Part shown: one piece after another, positions 21,923-25,600 of the stretch
How positions within the stretch are numbered: position 1 is the stretch's first letter
How the letters are laid out: the number at the start of each line of letters is the position of its first letter
Virus record (IMG/VR): IMGVR_UViG_2162886015_000013
Location: 1-25,600 of that record
Strand: one strand, 5' to 3'
Length of the DNA: 25,600 bases
Origin: a virus
Made by a program: the position numbers and the translations under genes
Notes under the pieces: model-generated
The model's database searches: none
Told to the model about the DNA's origin: nothing
Seen by the model: only the letters and a program-made list of their open reading frames with translations

Positions 21923-22951
21923 CTATCGGGCCAAGGCCTCCACGGCATCACACCATGCGGCAAGCTCCGCCGTCGGATCCAGCTCAGCGCTACGGGCTTT
22001 CGCCCGCTTGGACGCCAACCGGTACTCGGCGGGCGTCTGCAGCTTCCGCAGGACCGCCTCCCACCCGTCGAGATCCTGCCGCTCCAGGAAGATCCCGCCC
22101 TCGGCCAGCGACTCGCACAGGCCCGGCGTCGGGTGGGCGAGGACCGGAATGCCGCTCGCCAGAGCCTCCACGCCAGCGCGACCCCACGACTCGTAGAACG
22201 ACGGCATCAGCAGCACCTTCGTGCGGCTGTACACCGCCTCCCGCATCTCGTGGCCGGAGACCTGCTGGACGACTTCGACGTTCGGCAGGTCCGAGTAGTC
22301 GGCCTGCTCACCGTAGGAGCCCATCACCGCGAGGAACTTCCGGTCGGGCATCCGCTGCGCCAGATCGTGGAACAGCCCGCCGCCCTTGTCCGGGTTGGTG
22401 TTGACCAGCGTGATCCGGTCGCCCGGCTTCGTCGCGTAGTCCTCCGCGAACACCGGAGGCCGCACGATCATCGACGTGTCAGGGCGGACCGACTTCGGAT
22501 AGTCCGCGAAGTACAGCTCAGCCTCCCGCTCCATCCACACCGAGTTGTAGACCGCGAGGGCAGTCCCGCCGGACGCCATGTCCTTGAATGTCGGCAGGAA
22601 CGTGTTGTGGCAGATCGCCACGAACGGCTTCCCGTAGCCGCGCGCCAAGGCCGCCGTCGGCTTCACGTTCTCCAGATGCGACACCAGAACGTCTGCCCGG
22701 CGAACGGCCGTCACCCAGTCCAGACGCGACTCCAACGGGATCACCTTCACGCCGTCCAGTTCATACGGCTGATGGTCCTCGCCATACCGCGACAGCCACA
22801 CTGTGACGTCGTGCCCGCGCTCGATGAGAGAACGGAACATCGACCAGGCCATCCACTCCGCCCCAGCGTTGTGTCGGGGCGGGGCGGCGTGCAGCCGGGC
22901 GACGACCTGCATCGCCCGGCCACCCTTCCCGCCGCCGCGGGCCTGCGTCAC
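21923..22951 (-). CDS. GT-B glycosyltransferase in the head operon
   Basis: The 342-aa protein has a GT-B fold like GT family 4. The N-terminal acceptor half begins MQVVARLHAAPPRHNAGAEW (Met14) and includes HDVTVWL and ADVLVSHLE. The C-terminal donor half has TLVNTNPDKGGGLFHDLAQ, LLMPSFYESWGRAGVEALA with the E254-x7-E262 motif that contacts the sugar nucleotide, and GIPVLAHPTPGLCESLAEGG. The fold is complete. The GTG at 22951 overlaps the capsid gene stop as GTGA; Met14 is an alternative. Coupling to the capsid suggests it glycosylates virion proteins, as described for some mycobacteriophages, or alternatively a host surface glycan. Donor and acceptor are unknown. Confidence 0.92.
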   Translation of the reverse strand: MTQARGGGKGGRAMQVVARLHAAPPRHNAGAEWMAWSMFRSLIERGHDVTVWLSRYGEDHQPYELDGVKVIPLESRLDWVTAVRRADVLVSHLENVKPTAALARGYGKPFVAICHNTFLPTFKDMASGGTALAVYNSVWMEREAELYFADYPKSVRPDTSMIVRPPVFAEDYATKPGDRITLVNTNPDKGGGLFHDLAQRMPDRKFLAVMGSYGEQADYSDLPNVEVVQQVSGHEMREAVYSRTKVLLMPSFYESWGRAGVEALASGIPVLAHPTPGLCESLAEGGIFLERQDLDGWEAVLRKLQTPAEYRLASKRAKARSAELDPTAELAAWCDAVEALAR

Positions 22952-23907
22952 GACCCGTAAGCCGGGGTGCCGGTGTACTTCACGAACGCGGACGCGTCCC
23001 CCTGCACGTACCCGTAGTAGGCCTCCGCGAGGATCAGCACCAGGTTCTCCTGGAACGCCGAGTGGACGCCGCCGTCCTCGTCGATGTACGTGGCCTCCTT
23101 CGAGATCCGCACCGTGATGTCCATGCCCACGCCGTAGGCCGCCTGCGACCAGTCGCCACCGATCGCCCGCAGACCCGAGTCCGAGCTGGTGGACTGCCGG
23201 CGCTGCTTGCCCGACACCGACCGGGAGTACGCCAGCGGCTCACCGATCAGCGATCCCGCGGAGGCCATGTTCGTGCCCGGAGTCTGCGTGTCGACCAGGA
23301 TCGGCCGGCCGGTCGTGTCGGTCGCCAGCAGCAGCGACGGCTTCAGCCGGTGGTCGGCGACCGTACCGGTGTAGTCGAAGTCGTCGTCGATCACCTTCGC
23401 CATACCCTTGACCAGGTCTGCCCAGATCCCGCCCGTGCTCTGCGAGGACGTGCCGAGAACCACCGAGTTGGTGGTCATCGCCAGGTAGTCGGAGAACGGG
23501 CCGGCCGCGCCCTTCATGGTGAGCCCGTGGATCGCCGCGTGGTCGAAAGCGCGGGCGAACGCGGTCGGCAGGTCCCGCTGGAGCTGCGTGTACAGGCCGC
23601 CCGCGTTGGTCATCGCGACCTCTTCGGCGACCGGGATGAGCACGGCGAGCTTCTTCGCCGTCATCTGCTTGATACCGACCGAGGAAGTCGACAGCGGCTT
23701 CTTCTGCGCCTGTCCGACCCAGTCGGCCTGCGGCACGTCCATCGGGATCGGCACCGACGTCGTCGCGTCGATCGCGAGCGGCGCCGGGCGAGCCAGCGTC
23801 ATCACCGCGGACTGCTCGACGGACTTGTCGAAGATCGGCGCCGTGATGGTGCGCGGCAGAAGTGAGGCGTTGACATCGGACAGCTTGAGGGGGGCCGTAG
23901 CCACCAT
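22948..23907 (-). CDS. Major capsid protein, HK97 fold
   Basis: The 319-aa product begins MVATAPLKLSDVNASLLPRT and has ITAPIFDKSVEQSAVMTLAR, VPIPMDVPQADWVGQAQKKP, AVLIPVAEEVAMTNAGGL (spine-like region), LLLATDTTGRPILVD and ENLVLILAEAYYGYVQGDAS at the end. This is the usual run of the HK97-like capsid fold in actinophages without a prohead protease in the visible genes. It directly follows the scaffold gene (19-nt gap). The ATG at 23907 has only a modest GAGAAG site. The stop overlaps the glycosyltransferase start. No signs of a fused delta domain; the separate scaffold protein fits that. Confidence 0.92.
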   Translation of the reverse strand: MVATAPLKLSDVNASLLPRTITAPIFDKSVEQSAVMTLARPAPLAIDATTSVPIPMDVPQADWVGQAQKKPLSTSSVGIKQMTAKKLAVLIPVAEEVAMTNAGGLYTQLQRDLPTAFARAFDHAAIHGLTMKGAAGPFSDYLAMTTNSVVLGTSSQSTGGIWADLVKGMAKVIDDDFDYTGTVADHRLKPSLLLATDTTGRPILVDTQTPGTNMASAGSLIGEPLAYSRSVSGKQRRQSTSSDSGLRAIGGDWSQAAYGVGMDITVRISKEATYIDEDGGVHSAFQENLVLILAEAYYGYVQGDASAFVKYTGTPAYGS

Positions 23908-23926
23908 GACTTCTCGCTTTCAGCAG

Positions 23927-24577
23927 CTACGTGAGCTGCGACTTAAGCCACCCGGAGAACTCGTCTTCGGGGGTGAGGGGGCGTGTCTTGTTGGCGCCGG
24001 ACGCCTGTGTGCGGTCCGGTGCGGGACGCCGCGGGCCCTCCGGGGGCTGGGCCTTCGCCCAGTGCGGCTTGCGCTCCAAAAGCGCCTGGAGGTCGGCCTC
24101 GATGGCCGCCTCGTCGATGTCGCCGTCAGAGTCGAGGTACGAGTCGAGGTCGAGCTCGCCGAACGCGTCGGCAGGATCAGCGAACGCCGGCCGGTCGTCC
24201 GTTGCGGTGCCCGCAAGGGCCTGCACCTGACTGCGGACCAGCCGCTGTCGGGTTTTGGCGATCTGCTCCTGCGCCGCCGTCAGCTGCTCGTTGAGGCGCT
24301 CGGACTCGGACAGCTCCGCTTCCTTGCGCTTCTTGAGCTCAGCAAGCAGCGGCTCCTGCTCCTTGAGCCGCTTGCGGAGGTTCTCGGCCTCGCTGTTCTT
24401 CTTGCGCAGCGCCGCCTCGAACTTCTTCCGGTCGAACGGCTTCTCCTCGTCGGCGTCCGCCTCCTGGGCGTCGTCCGTCGACTCGGTACCGTCCTGTTCC
24501 GCGGTGGCCGTCTCCTCGACGGTGCCCTCTACGCCGGACTCCTGCTGCTGCTCGGTCTGCTCGGTCTCTTCAGGCAT
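23927..24577 (-). CDS. Capsid scaffolding protein
   Basis: The 216-aa product has an acidic Gln/Glu-rich N-terminus (about 1-45), a long charged coiled coil (about 48-120, with FEAALRKKNSEAENLRKRLK and ELSESERLNEQLTAAQEQIA), an acidic middle (FGELDLDSYLDSDGDIDEAA) and a short basic and helical end (EDEFSGWLKSQLT). This build, its size and its place just before the capsid gene define a phage scaffold whose C-terminus binds the inside of capsid subunits. The ATG at 24577 follows GAGGG by 9 nt. Confidence 0.88.
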   Translation of the reverse strand: MPEETEQTEQQQESGVEGTVEETATAEQDGTESTDDAQEADADEEKPFDRKKFEAALRKKNSEAENLRKRLKEQEPLLAELKKRKEAELSESERLNEQLTAAQEQIAKTRQRLVRSQVQALAGTATDDRPAFADPADAFGELDLDSYLDSDGDIDEAAIEADLQALLERKPHWAKAQPPEGPRRPAPDRTQASGANKTRPLTPEDEFSGWLKSQLT

Positions 24578-24614
24578 GACGAATCGGCCCTCCAGGGGCT
24601 GTGGAAATGAGAAA

Positions 24615-24633
24615 GGCCGCCACCAGGGCGACC
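24615..24633 (-). terminator. Terminator-like hairpin between minor head and scaffold genes
   Basis: On the minus strand GGTCGCC (24633-24627) pairs with GGCGGCC (24621-24615) with one G-U pair around a 5-nt loop and is followed by TTTC. It lies in the 76-bp gap between the MuF-like and scaffold genes, about 40 nt before the scaffold start. It may be a partial terminator; the capsid genes would then need read-through or a promoter nearby. Confidence 0.55.
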
Positions 24634-24653
24634 TTGTCGAACGGGAGCGCGGA

Positions 24654-25445
24654 CTAGCCGTGCTCGGCTATGGCCCGCCTGAACAGGCGGAGTTGATCTC
24701 GGGGGTGGCCCTGCGCGTACTCGCGGTACAGGCGATCCCACTCGGCAGCATGCGGAGACAGCTCAAAGCGCTGCCCGCGGAAGACCGGGACGATCGCACA
24801 GTGGCAGTCGTTGTGGAACTTGGCCACGCTCGCATCGCCACTGAAGCGCTCGTTGGCGTCCCGACCTGCAGTGCCGGCCGTCTTATAGACCATCCCGCGG
24901 GAAGCCATAAGGCGGCAGAAGGCGCATGCTCCGAGCGCTGCGGCCCGCGCGTAGCCGACCGCCTGCCGGTCCTGTTTCACCGCCTGCCGCAGCGTCTCCC
25001 GGCCACCTTCCGCGACCAACTTCTGCGCCACCGAATCCGCCTTGGTCATCGCCGCTTCAAGCCGGACGTCGAGCGGCTCCAACTGGGCCACGGTCGCGTC
25101 CGCCTCGTCACGCGGCCACAGATCCTTCGTAGCCCATCGCAGCGACGAGTCCACCTGCTCATCCGGCGGCGGATCAGCCAGCGACACCGCGAACGAGCCT
25201 GGCATGCCGGCCGCCTCCCGCTCACCGTCATAGAAGTCGGCAGCGAGCGTCGCCGACGTCTGCGAGTAGCGGGTCACGACTTCGGTCACTGCGTCGATCC
25301 ACGGAGGCACAGTCGCCTGCAGGCGGTTCTGGCTGATCAGCCGCCGCAGTGCCAGTAGATCCCGCAGGAGTAGACGCGTCAGTCCACGCTGGGCCGAGCG
25401 CCACCTGTCAGCAGAGGCCGAGCCGTCAGAGGTTGTTGATGCCAA
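24654..25445 (-). CDS. MuF-like minor head protein
   Basis: The 263-aa product has a helical N-terminal half (RWRSAQRGLTRLLLRDLLAL onwards), and a C-terminal MuF-like domain with GACAFCRLMASRGMVY and, about 35 residues later, AKFHNDCHCAIVPVF. C174, C177, H211, C214 and C216 form a plausible zinc site (CxxC...HxxCxC), typical for this family. MuF proteins enter the prohead with the portal and sometimes travel with DNA. The TTG at 25445 is chosen because CGGAGG lies 6 nt before it; a GTG at 25481 gives 12 more Arg-rich residues but has no ribosome site. The start overlaps the portal 3' end by 20 nt. No toxin fusion is visible after the domain. Confidence 0.85.
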   Translation of the reverse strand: MASTTSDGSASADRWRSAQRGLTRLLLRDLLALRRLISQNRLQATVPPWIDAVTEVVTRYSQTSATLAADFYDGEREAAGMPGSFAVSLADPPPDEQVDSSLRWATKDLWPRDEADATVAQLEPLDVRLEAAMTKADSVAQKLVAEGGRETLRQAVKQDRQAVGYARAAALGACAFCRLMASRGMVYKTAGTAGRDANERFSGDASVAKFHNDCHCAIVPVFRGQRFELSPHAAEWDRLYREYAQGHPRDQLRLFRRAIAEHG

Positions 25446-25600
25446 GGTCGGCCTCCGACGGCGCCGGACTACGGCCGCCACCAGCCGTGTCGAGCGCGGC
25501 TAGCCGGTCCATCAGCGCGGTGCTTCCCGCGCGGCCGGCAGCACGCTGCCGGTCCGCACGCACCCGCTTGCGCTGGCCCTCCGTCAGCCCCGCCATTTCC
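25426..25600 (-). CDS. Portal protein, C-terminal end (cut by window edge)
   Basis: The last 57 codons of a minus-strand frame enter at the right edge and end in TGA at 25428-25426. The sequence has a basic helical part (LTEGQRKRVRADRQRAAG), a short helix (STALMDRLAALDTAGG) and the end SEADLGINNL. Position directly upstream of the MuF-like gene, and the helical basic tail, support a portal protein. The fold itself is outside the window, so this is inferred mostly from gene order. Confidence 0.6.
   Translation of the reverse strand, partial: EMAGLTEGQRKRVRADRQRAAGRAGSTALMDRLAALDTAGGGRSPAPSEADLGINNL

Noticed and set aside
1-25600. CRISPR arrays, insertion sequences, rRNA or tRNA genes
   Set aside because: No regularly spaced direct repeats, transposase-like proteins or RNA gene cores were seen on either strand.

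Overview
The window is very GC-rich, with strong G/C bias at third codon positions, frequent GTG/TTG starts and frequent GTGA stop/start overlaps. Together with a DUF6233 protein and a DUF5047 tail protein, this points to an actinomycete, most likely Streptomyces. Almost all of it (about 2.0-25.6 kb) is the late region of a siphovirus, read right to left on the minus strand, and is best explained as an integrated prophage or a temperate actinophage genome.

Reading the minus strand in transcription order: portal C-terminus (25600-25426, cut by the window edge), MuF-like minor head protein, scaffold, HK97-fold major capsid protein, a GT-B glycosyltransferase coupled to the capsid gene, two head-tail connectors, an HK97-gp10-like protein, tail terminator, major tail protein, the G/GT tail-assembly chaperone pair joined by a -1 frameshift (G_GGG_AAA at 18923-18917), a 1512-aa tape measure with a lytic transglycosylase domain, a 742-aa tail protein with three carbohydrate-binding-like modules, a DUF5047 tail protein and two tail-tip proteins. 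The lysis region follows: papain/C39-like peptidase, amidase endolysin, holin, a 4-TM protein, a TM plus coiled-coil protein and a 53-aa protein, ended by a hairpin.

The left part (about 2.0-5.8 kb) is the lysogeny side: a small HTH regulator bracketed by two sequence-related hairpins, a plus-strand membrane-anchored surface protein with its own leader, a 306-aa protein of unknown function behind a 29-bp palindrome, and a tyrosine integrase whose start overlaps that gene's stop. Left of the integrase are a 111-aa unknown, a strong two-way terminator, a 57-aa unknown, a Ku end-joining protein, a DUF6233 protein and the start of a small CxxC protein. These left-end genes look like host chromosome, but Ku could also be phage-borne.

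Points that stand out from a standard actinophage late operon are the glycosyltransferase inside the head operon, a plus-strand DUF4429/PH-like gene inserted against the flow of the head-tail genes (20819-21139), the surface protein with a hairpin covering its Shine-Dalgarno, the palindrome controlling the unknown gene plus integrase, and the Ku gene beside the integrase. No tRNA, rRNA, CRISPR array, IS element or att core could be identified.
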